DNA from: Fulvimarina sp.
GTDB taxonomy: Bacteria > Pseudomonadota > Alphaproteobacteria > Rhizobiales > Rhizobiaceae
DNA length: 64,000 nucleotides
Direction of reading: 5' to 3'
NCBI GenBank assembly: GCA_002700095.1
Contig: PACL01000017.1
Location: 1 to 64,000, forward strand
The notes under the pieces are model-generated. The model was not told the origin of the DNA. It worked only from the letters and a program-made list of their open reading frames with translations, and did no database searches. Shown one piece after another: positions 55,828 to 63,295 of this stretch (positions within the stretch are counted from its first letter, which is position 1; each line of letters opens with the position of its first letter). The position numbers and the translations under genes were made by a program.

Positions 55828-56811
55828 TCAGTTGCCGGCGAGAACCGCGTCGACCTGCTTCTTCAGGTCGCCATAGCCGAGGGTCTCGTAGACGCCGGCG
55901 GTGGCTTCCCTGAACGGCGTGACATCGATCTCGTCGATCGACATGCCGGCCTTCTCCATCTCTGCATCGACGGTCGCGATGGCTTCCTCGGTACCCTTCG
56001 AGGCGGCGTCGCCGGCGGCGAGCGCCTCTTCGGAGACGATCGTCTTGAGGTCGTCGGGCAGCGAGTCGAACCACTGGCCGGAGGTGACGAGGCCGGTGAG
56101 CAGGCCGATATGACCGGTCTTGGTCAGGTGCTTGGCGACTTCGTACAGCTTGGCGCCGAAGACGGCGGTGTCCTGCGCCTCGGCGGCGTCGATGGCGTTC
56201 TGCTGCAGTGCCGGGTAGACCTCGGTCCAGCCCATCGGCGTCGGCGTCGCGCCCATCGCCTTGATCGTCTCGATCCAGACCGGCGCGCCGGGGGTGCGCA
56301 TGCGCACGCCAGCAAGGTCGGCCGGCTTGGAGACGGCGTTCTGGGTGACGAGGTTGCGCTGGCCCTGCCACCAGTTGAAGGACAGGATCTTCAGGCCGGC
56401 CGTCGTGTTCAGCTCGTCGGCCCAGCCGGCGAAGAGATCGGAGGTGGTGATCTTGCGATACTGGTCGAAGCCGCTGGCGAGATAGGGCCCGCCGAGGACG
56501 CCGATGTCGTTGACGAAGACCGCCAGCCGGCCCGGATCGACCAGCACGGCGACGTTCGCTCCGGCGCGGGCCTGCTCGAGCACGTCCTCGTCCTTGCCGA
56601 GCTGCGAGCTCGGGAAGATGCGGATCTCGACCTTGCCCTCGGTGCGCTCCTTGACCTTGTCGCGGAACTGCTCGAGGCCCTTGTAGATCGGGTCCTGCTG
56701 GGTCAGGGCGGTGTTGACGTTGAGCTGGTAGTCTTGGGCGAGGGCGCTCTGCCCGGAGCCGACGATGAGGCAGCCGACGAGGGCCGCCGCGGCGAAAGCC
56801 GTACGAAACAT
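55828..56811 (-). CDS. TRAP transporter substrate-binding protein (DctP type)
   Basis: A 327-residue periplasmic protein with a signal peptide (MFRTAFAAAALVGCLIVGSG, cleavage near ALAQD). The TRAP-specific pattern includes KVEIRIFPSSQLGKDEDVLE, GVRMRTPGAPVWIETIKAMG (with the conserved arginine that binds a substrate carboxylate) and GATPTPMGWTEVYPALQQNA. The conserved arginine fits an acidic sugar such as a uronate. GGGAGG stands 9 nt before the ATG at 56811. It opens the dctP-Q-M-uxuA unit and is divergent from a GntR gene. Confidence 0.92.
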   Translation of the reverse strand: MFRTAFAAAALVGCLIVGSGQSALAQDYQLNVNTALTQQDPIYKGLEQFRDKVKERTEGKVEIRIFPSSQLGKDEDVLEQARAGANVAVLVDPGRLAVFVNDIGVLGGPYLASGFDQYRKITTSDLFAGWADELNTTAGLKILSFNWWQGQRNLVTQNAVSKPADLAGVRMRTPGAPVWIETIKAMGATPTPMGWTEVYPALQQNAIDAAEAQDTAVFGAKLYEVAKHLTKTGHIGLLTGLVTSGQWFDSLPDDLKTIVSEEALAAGDAASKGTEEAIATVDAEMEKAGMSIDEIDVTPFREATAGVYETLGYGDLKKQVDAVLAGN

Positions 56812-56862
56812 GGTGAGGAACCTCCCGATTCGCGGCAGCGGCGGACTTCTCCCTCCGATCGC

Positions 56863-56890
56863 TTGCCTGATCTGACTAGTATGGTAGTAT
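56863..56890 (+). promoter_or_regulatory. Promoter/operator between dctP and the divergent GntR gene
   Basis: TTGCCT (56863-56868) and TAGTAT (56885-56890) stand 16 nt apart as a candidate promoter for the GntR gene. The -10 lies in a direct repeat AGTAT-GGT-AGTAT (56878-56890) next to the palindrome ACTAGT (56875-56880). The AT-rich spot in the 112-bp divergent gap is the best place for the regulator to bind and control both directions. Confidence 0.45.
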
Positions 56891-56923
56891 GAATCTCGCC
56901 TTTGCAAGTGGAAAATTTCGAGC

Positions 56924-57652
56924 ATGCTGAAGATCGACGAGAAGGGGGCGGTGGCGCCGCAGATATTCACGGCGCTGCGCCAGGCGATCATCACCATGGC
57001 CCTGAAGCCCGGCCAGCCCCTCTCGGAAAAGGAGATCGCCGCGAGCTTCGGCACCAGCCGCCAGCCGGCCCGCGAGGCGGTGATCAAGCTCGTCGAGGCC
57101 GGCCTGGTGCGCGTCCTGCCCCAGCGCGGCACCTATGTCGTCAAGGTCTCGCCCCGCCAGGTGGCCGATGCCCGCTTCGTGCGCGAGGCAGTGGAGGTGG
57201 CGGTGGCGCGCCATTGCTGCCTGTCGGCGAGCCAGAGCGCGCTGGAGGCGCTGGACCATCTGATCGCCGGCCAGGAGGAGGCCGCGGCGGCCAACGACCA
57301 CGCCGGCTTCCTCGCGCTGGACGAGAAATTCCACAAGGGTCTCGCCGAGGCGATCGGCTGCAGCGAGGCCTGGCGGGTGATCGAGACGGGCAAGGCGCAG
57401 ATGGACCGGGTCCGCTATCTTTCCCTGCCCGAGGCCTCGCCGATGTCGCTGCTGATCGACCAGCACCGCGAGATCCTCGCCGCCATCCGCGCTGGGGACG
57501 CCGACGCGGCGGCGGCGGCCGTGCGCGTCCATCTGCGCGAGATCCTGCTCGCCCTGCCGCGCCTCGCCAAGGCCTTTCCGGAGCTCTTCGAGGACGAGGA
57601 GCTGCCGGGCCACGCGGCCGACCTGCAGCCGGTGCTGCGGATGGAGGCTTGA
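56924..57652 (+). CDS. GntR/FCD-family regulator, divergent from the TRAP/uxuA operon
   Basis: A 242-residue protein with an N-terminal winged helix (QIFTALRQAIITMALKPGQP, FGTSRQPAREAVIKLVEAGL, LPQRGTYVV) and an FCD effector domain (RFVREAVEVAVARHC, LDEKFHKGLAEAIG, LIDQHREILAAIRAGDADAA). FCD domains bind metal and small carboxylates. Placed head-to-head with the TRAP/uxuA genes, it most likely represses them until a hexuronate or derived acid is present. It differs clearly from the other FCD regulator at 51.6 kb. Confidence 0.9.
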   Translation: MLKIDEKGAVAPQIFTALRQAIITMALKPGQPLSEKEIAASFGTSRQPAREAVIKLVEAGLVRVLPQRGTYVVKVSPRQVADARFVREAVEVAVARHCCLSASQSALEALDHLIAGQEEAAAANDHAGFLALDEKFHKGLAEAIGCSEAWRVIETGKAQMDRVRYLSLPEASPMSLLIDQHREILAAIRAGDADAAAAAVRVHLREILLALPRLAKAFPELFEDEELPGHAADLQPVLRMEA

Positions 57653-57726
57653 GGAAAGGGGTAAGGCATTCCGGCGACTGGCGGATCGGCCTGGGCGTCG
57701 CGGTGGCGCTCTATGCTCTTAGTGCC

Positions 57727-57771
57727 GCATGATCTTTTCCGAAAAGCGGTTCCCACTTTTCGGGATCATGC
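57727..57771. repeat. 45-bp palindromic intergenic repeat of rhizobial type
   Basis: GCATGATC (57727-57734) and GATCATGC (57764-57771) bound an imperfect palindrome with inner TTTTCCGAAAAG and CACTTTTCGG halves. Very similar sequences are scattered between genes of many Rhizobiales. It fills the gap between two convergent genes, ending just before the stop of the diguanylate cyclase gene, and probably helps terminate both transcripts. Confidence 0.8.
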
Positions 57772-57772
57772 T

Positions 57773-58852
57773 CTAAGCTCGGCTTTCGCCCTTGCCTGAC
57801 GGGCTGGCCGCGTCGCCTGCCTGGCCCTCGAATACCCGTACCGTCCCGCGGCCGGCGGCTTTCGCCGCATAGAGCGCGGTGTCGGCATGGCCGTAGAGCG
57901 CGTCGCCGCGGCCATCCCGGGAGAAGGCGATACCCACCGAGGCGCCGATGTGGATGCGCCTTCCGGCCGCGAGGATCGGCCGCTGCATCAGCCGCACCAC
58001 CGCCGCCCCGAGGCGCATGACGGCTTCATGGGGCGTCTGCGGGCCGAAGACGACGGCGAATTCGTCGCCGCCGATCCGCGCGACGCAGTCGCTTCGCAGG
58101 GCCAGAAGCGACAGCCGCCGCCCGACCTCCTTCAGGCAGTCGTCGCCGACGACGTGGCCGAGGTCGTCGTTGACGTCCTTGAAGCGGTCGAGGTCGATCA
58201 GCATCACGGCGCCCACCGCAGAGGCCTCCAGGCCTTCCGCCGCGACGCCGCCGATCAACGCCTGGAAGCGGCTGCGGTTTGCGAGGCCGGTCAGGGAATC
58301 GAACTCCGCCATGGTGCGCAGCCGCAGCGTCGCCGTCTTTTCGGCGGTGATGTCCTGCTTCATGCCGAAGATGCGCACCGGCTCGCCGTCGATGCATTCG
58401 ACCGAAGCGGTGATGCGGATCCAGCGCCGGTTGCCGCGCAGGGTGACGATCTCGGCGTCGAGACAGAAGCCGGCCCGCCCCTCGATGGCCTTCGACCGGA
58501 TCCGTTCCAGTTCCTCGCGGGTGGCCGGCGGATAGCATTCGAGGGTTCTTGCCCGGTCGAGGGCGGAGCCGCGCGGCAGTTCGAAGATGTCGTAGACGAC
58601 GTCGGTCCAGCGCAGGCTGGAATCGGCGAGTTCGCATTCCCACACGCCGATCTGCGCCGCGGCCGAGGCCCGGTCGAAGACCTTCCGGCTGTGGGCGAGT
58701 TCCGCCTCGAGCCGCGCGATGACGGCCTGCTGTTCGCCGATCCTGGCCTCCATTCGGGCGATCCGTGCTTTCGCGTAGGCCGCAGGCGGAACAGCCCGGC
58801 GCGCTTTGGCCGCCGGGGCATCCGTCAGTTCGAAGTGGGTCGCTTGGGACAA
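57773..58852 (-). CDS. PAS-GGDEF diguanylate cyclase, cytoplasmic
   Basis: A 359-residue soluble protein: a helical coiled-coil start (residues ~25-60), a PAS domain (~65-170; QIGVWECELADSSLRW through GMKQDITAEK), then a GGDEF domain. The catalytic loop is ARIGGDEFAVVF (GGDEF at 261-265), and DSLTGLANRSRF and LIDLDRFKDVND carry the metal and GTP residues, so it should make c-di-GMP. The I-site position reads LRSD, without the leading arginine, so feedback inhibition may be lacking. No EAL domain is present. The signal sensed by the PAS domain is unknown. Confidence 0.9.
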   Translation of the reverse strand: MSQATHFELTDAPAAKARRAVPPAAYAKARIARMEARIGEQQAVIARLEAELAHSRKVFDRASAAAQIGVWECELADSSLRWTDVVYDIFELPRGSALDRARTLECYPPATREELERIRSKAIEGRAGFCLDAEIVTLRGNRRWIRITASVECIDGEPVRIFGMKQDITAEKTATLRLRTMAEFDSLTGLANRSRFQALIGGVAAEGLEASAVGAVMLIDLDRFKDVNDDLGHVVGDDCLKEVGRRLSLLALRSDCVARIGGDEFAVVFGPQTPHEAVMRLGAAVVRLMQRPILAAGRRIHIGASVGIAFSRDGRGDALYGHADTALYAAKAAGRGTVRVFEGQAGDAASPSGKGESRA

Positions 58853-59271
58853 GGCTGACTTTCGCTGCGGGGACGGGACGATGGGGACAAGTCTAGGAAG
58901 TGATGCTTTCTGGAGCGTAAACTTCGCCTGACACTCTCGCCATGTCCCGTAACCGGTTGATCGCGGGGGCGACGTCCGGATGTAAGACCATCATTCGGCG
59001 GGCTTGTCATCAGATCGACGGATCATCGCATTTTTGAGCCATTCCAAAAGCTGTTGCAGATCTGCCGCAGGACGATTGGGGCGGAAAAGCGGCAGCCCTT
59101 ATTTGTTGACTCCTGTTATCATGATAAATAGCACTGACCGGGAAAGGCCGTCCCGACATTCCTGTCAACACATTGGAATGTCTCAAAAAACGGCCGCGTC
59201 TTCACCCCTCGGCCAGCTGCGCCCCGACGCGTCGGGCTGCTTCACGCTGTCCCCAGACATGAGCCGTGATC
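58853..59271. promoter_or_regulatory. Regulatory region upstream of the TonB receptor gene
   Basis: In this 419-bp divergent gap two symmetric elements stand out. TTATCATGATAA (59116-59127) is a perfect 12-bp palindrome, five bases after a -35-like TTGACT (59106-59111); the size fits a dimeric metal-sensing repressor site, though it does not match a textbook Fur or Irr box. GACATTCC (59155-59162) and GGAATGTC (59175-59182) form an 8-bp stem with a 12-nt loop, followed by AAAAAA, and would lie in the mRNA leader. No gene is seen in the rest. Confidence 0.5.
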
Positions 59272-61500
59272 ATGCCCGCGTCCTCGCTCCGCCTCCGCCT
59301 GTCCGCAACCAGCGCCCTTGTTGCTGCAGCAGTCGCCATGACCGGACCGGCCAAGGCCCAGGAGGAGGGCGAGATGATCTCGCTCGACACCGTGGTGATC
59401 ACCGGCTCGCGCGCCCCCCAGCGCATCTCCGAGATCGCCAACACCATCACCGTGGTCGACGAGGAGACGATCCGGGACGAGGCGCGGGCCGGCCTCTCGC
59501 TGAAGGACATTCTCGGTCAGGAAGTGCCGGCCTTCGATCCCGGCAGCCGCGGCACCCGCACCAATTACGGCCAGAACCTGCGCGGCCGCAGTGCCCTCGT
59601 GCTGATCGACGGCGTGTCGCTGAATTCCGCCCGGTCGATCAGCCGCCAGCTGGATTCCATCGACCCGTTCAACATCGCCCGCATTGAGGTGCTCTCCGGC
59701 GCGACGTCGCTCTATGGCGGCAACGCGTCGGGCGGCATCATCAACATCATCACCAAGAAGGGCCGGGATGCGGCGCCGGGCCTGCACGGCGAGGTCCAGG
59801 CGGGCGTCGGCTCCGGCTTCAATTCCAGCGAGGACCGCGACCTCAACGGCGCCGCCGCCGTCACCTACAATGACGAGACCTGGGACATGCGCCTGTCGAT
59901 CGCCGGGGCCGATACGAAGGCCTTCTTCGACGGCAACGGCGACATGATCGTCCCCGACATCACCCAGACCTCGACCCAGTTCAACACCGCCGTGGATGTC
60001 TTTGGCAATGTCGGCCTGCAGATCGACGCCAACCAGCGGCTGGAACTGACCGCGCAATATTACGACAGCCAGCAGGACAGCCCCTACGGCCTCTATTTCG
60101 GCACCAACTACTCCGGCCTGCGCGGCAACCCCGACGATATCGAGATCCGCGACGGCTATTCCTCCGACGTCGACCCGGCGACGAAGCGCAAGATGGTGAC
60201 GGCGAACTACTCCAACGACGACCTGTTCGGCCAGCAGCTGATCCTGCAGGGCTTCTGGCGCTCCGAGACCCTCGACTTCAACCCGTTCCCGGACTCAAGT
60301 GCCCGCTTCTTCTCGGCCTCCAGCCAGGAGACCGACTTCTACGGCTACAAGGCGGCGATCGTTACCGAGCCTCTGGACCGGTTGAAGCTGACCATCGGCA
60401 CTGACGGCGACGTCGACGACTTCACCGCCAGCCAGACGATCTTCGATCCGGTCCTGTCGGCGGCGACCGGCGCCATGGAGCTGGAGGACTTCGCCACGAT
60501 CGGCCGCTATCCCGGCATCAAGGTCTCGACGCTGTCGGGCTTCGCCCAGGCGAGCTACGAGGCGACCGACTGGCTGACGCTGTCCGGCGGCTACCGCCAC
60601 CAATATGCCAAGACCGAGATCGACGACTTCGTCGCCACCACCCAGCAGGCGGCGATCGCCCTCGGCCTCGCCACCGGCGCCGACAGCATCCCGGGGGGGT
60701 CGGTCGACTATTCCGCCGATCTCTTCAACATCGGCGCGACCGTGGATGTCGGCGGCGGCAGCCAGGTCTACGGCAATTTCAGCCAGGGCTTCGAGCTCCC
60801 CGATCCCGCCAAATACTACGGCCAGGGCAATTACGCCCTGTCCGGCGGGCGCTACGTGCTCCTCTCCTCGGTCAATGTCGACGAGTCCGCCCTCGGCGCC
60901 ATCAAGACCGATTCCTACGAGCTCGGCTATCGCTATGCCGACGAGACGTTCAAGGGCCAGATCGCCGGCTACTATTCGCTGTCCGACAAGACGGTCGAAT
61001 ACGACCGCACCTCGCTCCTGATCTCGCTCGTCGACCAGGACCGCCGCGTCTACGGCGTCGAGGGCAAGCTCGACGTCAAGCTGCCGCACGGCTTCGACAC
61101 CGGCGTGATCGGCCACTACGTCCGCTCCGAGGTCAAGGACGGCGGCGACTGGGTCGCCTCCTCGGTGACCGACGCCAGCACCTCGACGCTCGGCGGCCAC
61201 ATCGGCTGGTCGAACGAGGTCTTCAAGGTCGCCCTCAATGGCCAGCATATCTTCGACTACGAGGATGACGACGGCTTGGAACTCGAAGGCTACACGCTGT
61301 TCGACCTCGTCGGCTCCTACAAGGTCGAGCCGGCCGATCTGACCCTGAACTTCGGCGTCCTCAACCTCTTCGACAAGGACTACACGACGATCTGGGGCCA
61401 GCGCGCCAAGATCTTCTACGGCGCCTACGCCAGCGAGGAAGTGTTCGACTACAAGGGCCGCGGCCGCACCTTCACCGTCTCGATGACGAAGGAGTTCTGA
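59272..61500 (+). CDS. TonB-dependent siderophore receptor (FhuA-like position)
   Basis: A 742-residue outer-membrane receptor. A signal peptide (residues 1-~29, ending PAKAQE) is followed by a TonB-box-like segment (LDTVVITGSR), a plug domain (LSLKDILGQEVPAFDPGSRG, GGNASGGIINIITKKG) and a 22-strand-type barrel ending in the outer-membrane signature with a terminal Phe. It would import a ferric siderophore. Order receptor, ATPase, binding protein, permease equals E. coli fhuACDB, which suggests a hydroxamate-type ligand, although haem or another siderophore is possible. A GTG two codons upstream (59266) is an alternative start; no strong Shine-Dalgarno marks either. Confidence 0.88.
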   Translation: MPASSLRLRLSATSALVAAAVAMTGPAKAQEEGEMISLDTVVITGSRAPQRISEIANTITVVDEETIRDEARAGLSLKDILGQEVPAFDPGSRGTRTNYGQNLRGRSALVLIDGVSLNSARSISRQLDSIDPFNIARIEVLSGATSLYGGNASGGIINIITKKGRDAAPGLHGEVQAGVGSGFNSSEDRDLNGAAAVTYNDETWDMRLSIAGADTKAFFDGNGDMIVPDITQTSTQFNTAVDVFGNVGLQIDANQRLELTAQYYDSQQDSPYGLYFGTNYSGLRGNPDDIEIRDGYSSDVDPATKRKMVTANYSNDDLFGQQLILQGFWRSETLDFNPFPDSSARFFSASSQETDFYGYKAAIVTEPLDRLKLTIGTDGDVDDFTASQTIFDPVLSAATGAMELEDFATIGRYPGIKVSTLSGFAQASYEATDWLTLSGGYRHQYAKTEIDDFVATTQQAAIALGLATGADSIPGGSVDYSADLFNIGATVDVGGGSQVYGNFSQGFELPDPAKYYGQGNYALSGGRYVLLSSVNVDESALGAIKTDSYELGYRYADETFKGQIAGYYSLSDKTVEYDRTSLLISLVDQDRRVYGVEGKLDVKLPHGFDTGVIGHYVRSEVKDGGDWVASSVTDASTSTLGGHIGWSNEVFKVALNGQHIFDYEDDDGLELEGYTLFDLVGSYKVEPADLTLNFGVLNLFDKDYTTIWGQRAKIFYGAYASEEVFDYKGRGRTFTVSMTKEF

Positions 61501-61506
61501 TCGCAG

Positions 61507-62337
61507 ATGGAAACTCCTTCCATCACCGGCGAGACGGCGCCCGCGGGTCCTCCAGCCGCGGGCGCCGACCTGTTTCGGCTGAACGGCGCCGGCTATATCG
61601 TCGGCGGGACGCGGATCCTCGCGCCGCTCGACCTCGCCATTCCCGCCGGCCGCTTCGTCGCGCTGCTCGGCCACAACGGCTCGGGCAAGTCGACGCTGCT
61701 GTCGATGCTGGGGCGCCAGCTCGTCCCGAGCGAGGGCGAGATCGTCTTTGCCGGGGACGCCATCGGGCGCTATGGCAGCCGCGAATTCGCCCGCCGCGTC
61801 GGCTGGCTGCCGCAGCAGCCGCCGCTCGCCGCCTCGATGACCGTCGCGGAAGTGGCCCGGCTCGGCCGCTATCCCTGGCGTGGCGCCTTCGGGCGCCACG
61901 GGGCGAGGGACGAGCGGGCCGTCGCCGACGCGCTGGACCGGGTGGGGCTGGCGACGATGGGCGAACGGGCGATGACCAGCCTCTCCGGCGGCGAGCGCCA
62001 GCGCGCCTGGCTCGCCATGCTGCTCGCCCAGGAGCCGGCCTGCCTGCTCCTCGACGAGCCGACCGCCGCCCTCGACCTGAAGCACCAGCTGGAAGTCCTG
62101 CGGCTCCTCAGCTCGCTGAAAGAGACCCACGACCTCACCATCGTCATGGCCATCCACGACGTCGGCATGGCGGTGCGCTTCGCCGATCATCTCATCGCCC
62201 TGAAGGCCGGGCGGACGGTCTTTGCCGGCCCGCCGGAGGCGCTGACGAAGCCCGATGTCCTGTCGGCGATCTACGACCTGCCGATCGGCACCGTGCGGCC
62301 GGGAGAGACCGGTCCGACCATCGTCTATCCGCTGTAA
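61507..62337 (+). CDS. Iron-siderophore ABC transporter ATPase (FhuC-like)
   Basis: A 276-residue ABC ATPase with Walker A LLGHNGSGKSTLLSMLGR, Q-loop LPQQPPLAASM, RLGRYPWRGAFGR typical of FhuC/FepC, signature LSGGERQRAWLAMLLA, Walker B CLLLDEPTAALDL and switch histidine in AIHDVGMAVRF. It begins 6 bp after the receptor stop and is followed by the binding protein gene 19 bp downstream, so the four genes are one operon. The Gly-His-Asn-Gly Walker A variant is characteristic of FhuC-type proteins. Confidence 0.92.
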   Translation: METPSITGETAPAGPPAAGADLFRLNGAGYIVGGTRILAPLDLAIPAGRFVALLGHNGSGKSTLLSMLGRQLVPSEGEIVFAGDAIGRYGSREFARRVGWLPQQPPLAASMTVAEVARLGRYPWRGAFGRHGARDERAVADALDRVGLATMGERAMTSLSGGERQRAWLAMLLAQEPACLLLDEPTAALDLKHQLEVLRLLSSLKETHDLTIVMAIHDVGMAVRFADHLIALKAGRTVFAGPPEALTKPDVLSAIYDLPIGTVRPGETGPTIVYPL

Positions 62338-62356
62338 TCCAACCATGGAGGTGACC

Positions 62357-63295
62357 ATGACGCGTCGCTTCGTCTGCCAACTCGTCTTCGCCGCGCTCGC
62401 CGGCCTCACGCTTCTCGCGGCACCCGCCGGCGCAAGGGCCGCCGGGCCCGAAGCCGGCCCTGCCTCGACGCCCGTTTCCGGCAAGGAGCGGATCGTGGTC
62501 ATGGAATGGGCGGGGCTCGAGACGCTCCTCGCCCTCGGGGTGACGCCGGTCGGCGCGGCCGATGCCGGCGGCTACCGGGAATGGGTGTCAACGCCCGCGC
62601 TGCCCGAGGCCGTCGCCGAGGTCGGCTCCCGCCAGGAGCCCAATCTGGAGGAACTCGCCCGTCTGAAGCCGGACCTGATTCTCTCCCACGCCCATCTCCG
62701 CCCCCTGAAGGGCAAGCTCGAGGCGATCGCGCCGGTCGAGGACGTGACCCTCAACGGCACCGGCACCGACACCTATGAAGCCGTCCTCGAAGGCACCCGC
62801 AGGATCGGCGCGCTGACCGGCAAGGCGCAAGCCGCCGAGGCGCTGATCGACAGCGCCGACACGGCGTTCGAGGCCGATGCGTCGAAGCTCGCCGCCGCCG
62901 GTCTTGCCGGGCGTTCCATTTATTTCGTCCGCATCATCGACGGCAACGCCCTGCGCGTCCACGGCAAGGGATCGGTCGCGGGCACCGTCCTGTCCCGGCT
63001 CGGCCTGACGAATGCCTATCAGGGCACCGTCAACGAATGGGGCTTTGCGACGGTCGAGCCGAGCGCGCTCGCCGAGGATCCGAAGGCCGCGATCGTCGTC
63101 GCCGGGCCGGTGCGCGACGACCAGATGGCCGCCGTCTTCGACACGCCCCTCGGCCGGGCGCTGCCGGCAGTGCGGGCGAAGGCGGTCCACGGCCTGCCCG
63201 TCACCTGGACCTTCGGCGGCATTCCCTCGGCGATCCACATGGCCGATGCGATCGCCGCGGCCCTGACGCAGAGATCGGCGGAGACGGGCAACTGA
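62357..63295 (+). CDS. Iron-siderophore periplasmic binding protein (FhuD-like)
   Basis: A 312-residue protein with signal peptide (LVFAALAGLTLLAAPAGARA) and a class III binding fold: RIVVMEWAGLETLLALGVTP, EPNLEELARLKPDLILSHAH, and VRIIDGNALRVHGKGSVAG late. EWAGLETLLALG and the GYREWV segment resemble FhuD-type hydroxamate binders. The start at 62357 is chosen because GGAGG lies 5 nt before it; an in-frame ATG four codons upstream overlaps that Shine-Dalgarno. Its stop overlaps the apparent start of the permease frame. Confidence 0.88.
   Translation: MTRRFVCQLVFAALAGLTLLAAPAGARAAGPEAGPASTPVSGKERIVVMEWAGLETLLALGVTPVGAADAGGYREWVSTPALPEAVAEVGSRQEPNLEELARLKPDLILSHAHLRPLKGKLEAIAPVEDVTLNGTGTDTYEAVLEGTRRIGALTGKAQAAEALIDSADTAFEADASKLAAAGLAGRSIYFVRIIDGNALRVHGKGSVAGTVLSRLGLTNAYQGTVNEWGFATVEPSALAEDPKAAIVVAGPVRDDQMAAVFDTPLGRALPAVRAKAVHGLPVTWTFGGIPSAIHMADAIAAALTQRSAETGN

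Noticed and set aside
59155-59182. Leader hairpin as a possible cobalamin or other riboswitch before the TonB receptor
   Set aside because: None of the conserved B12-box or other riboswitch elements could be found around it; only a simple stem-loop is seen.
60295-62502. 735-codon minus-strand frame opposite the TonB receptor and fhuC-like gene
   Set aside because: Antisense to two convincing genes and spans their junction; no recognisable motif.
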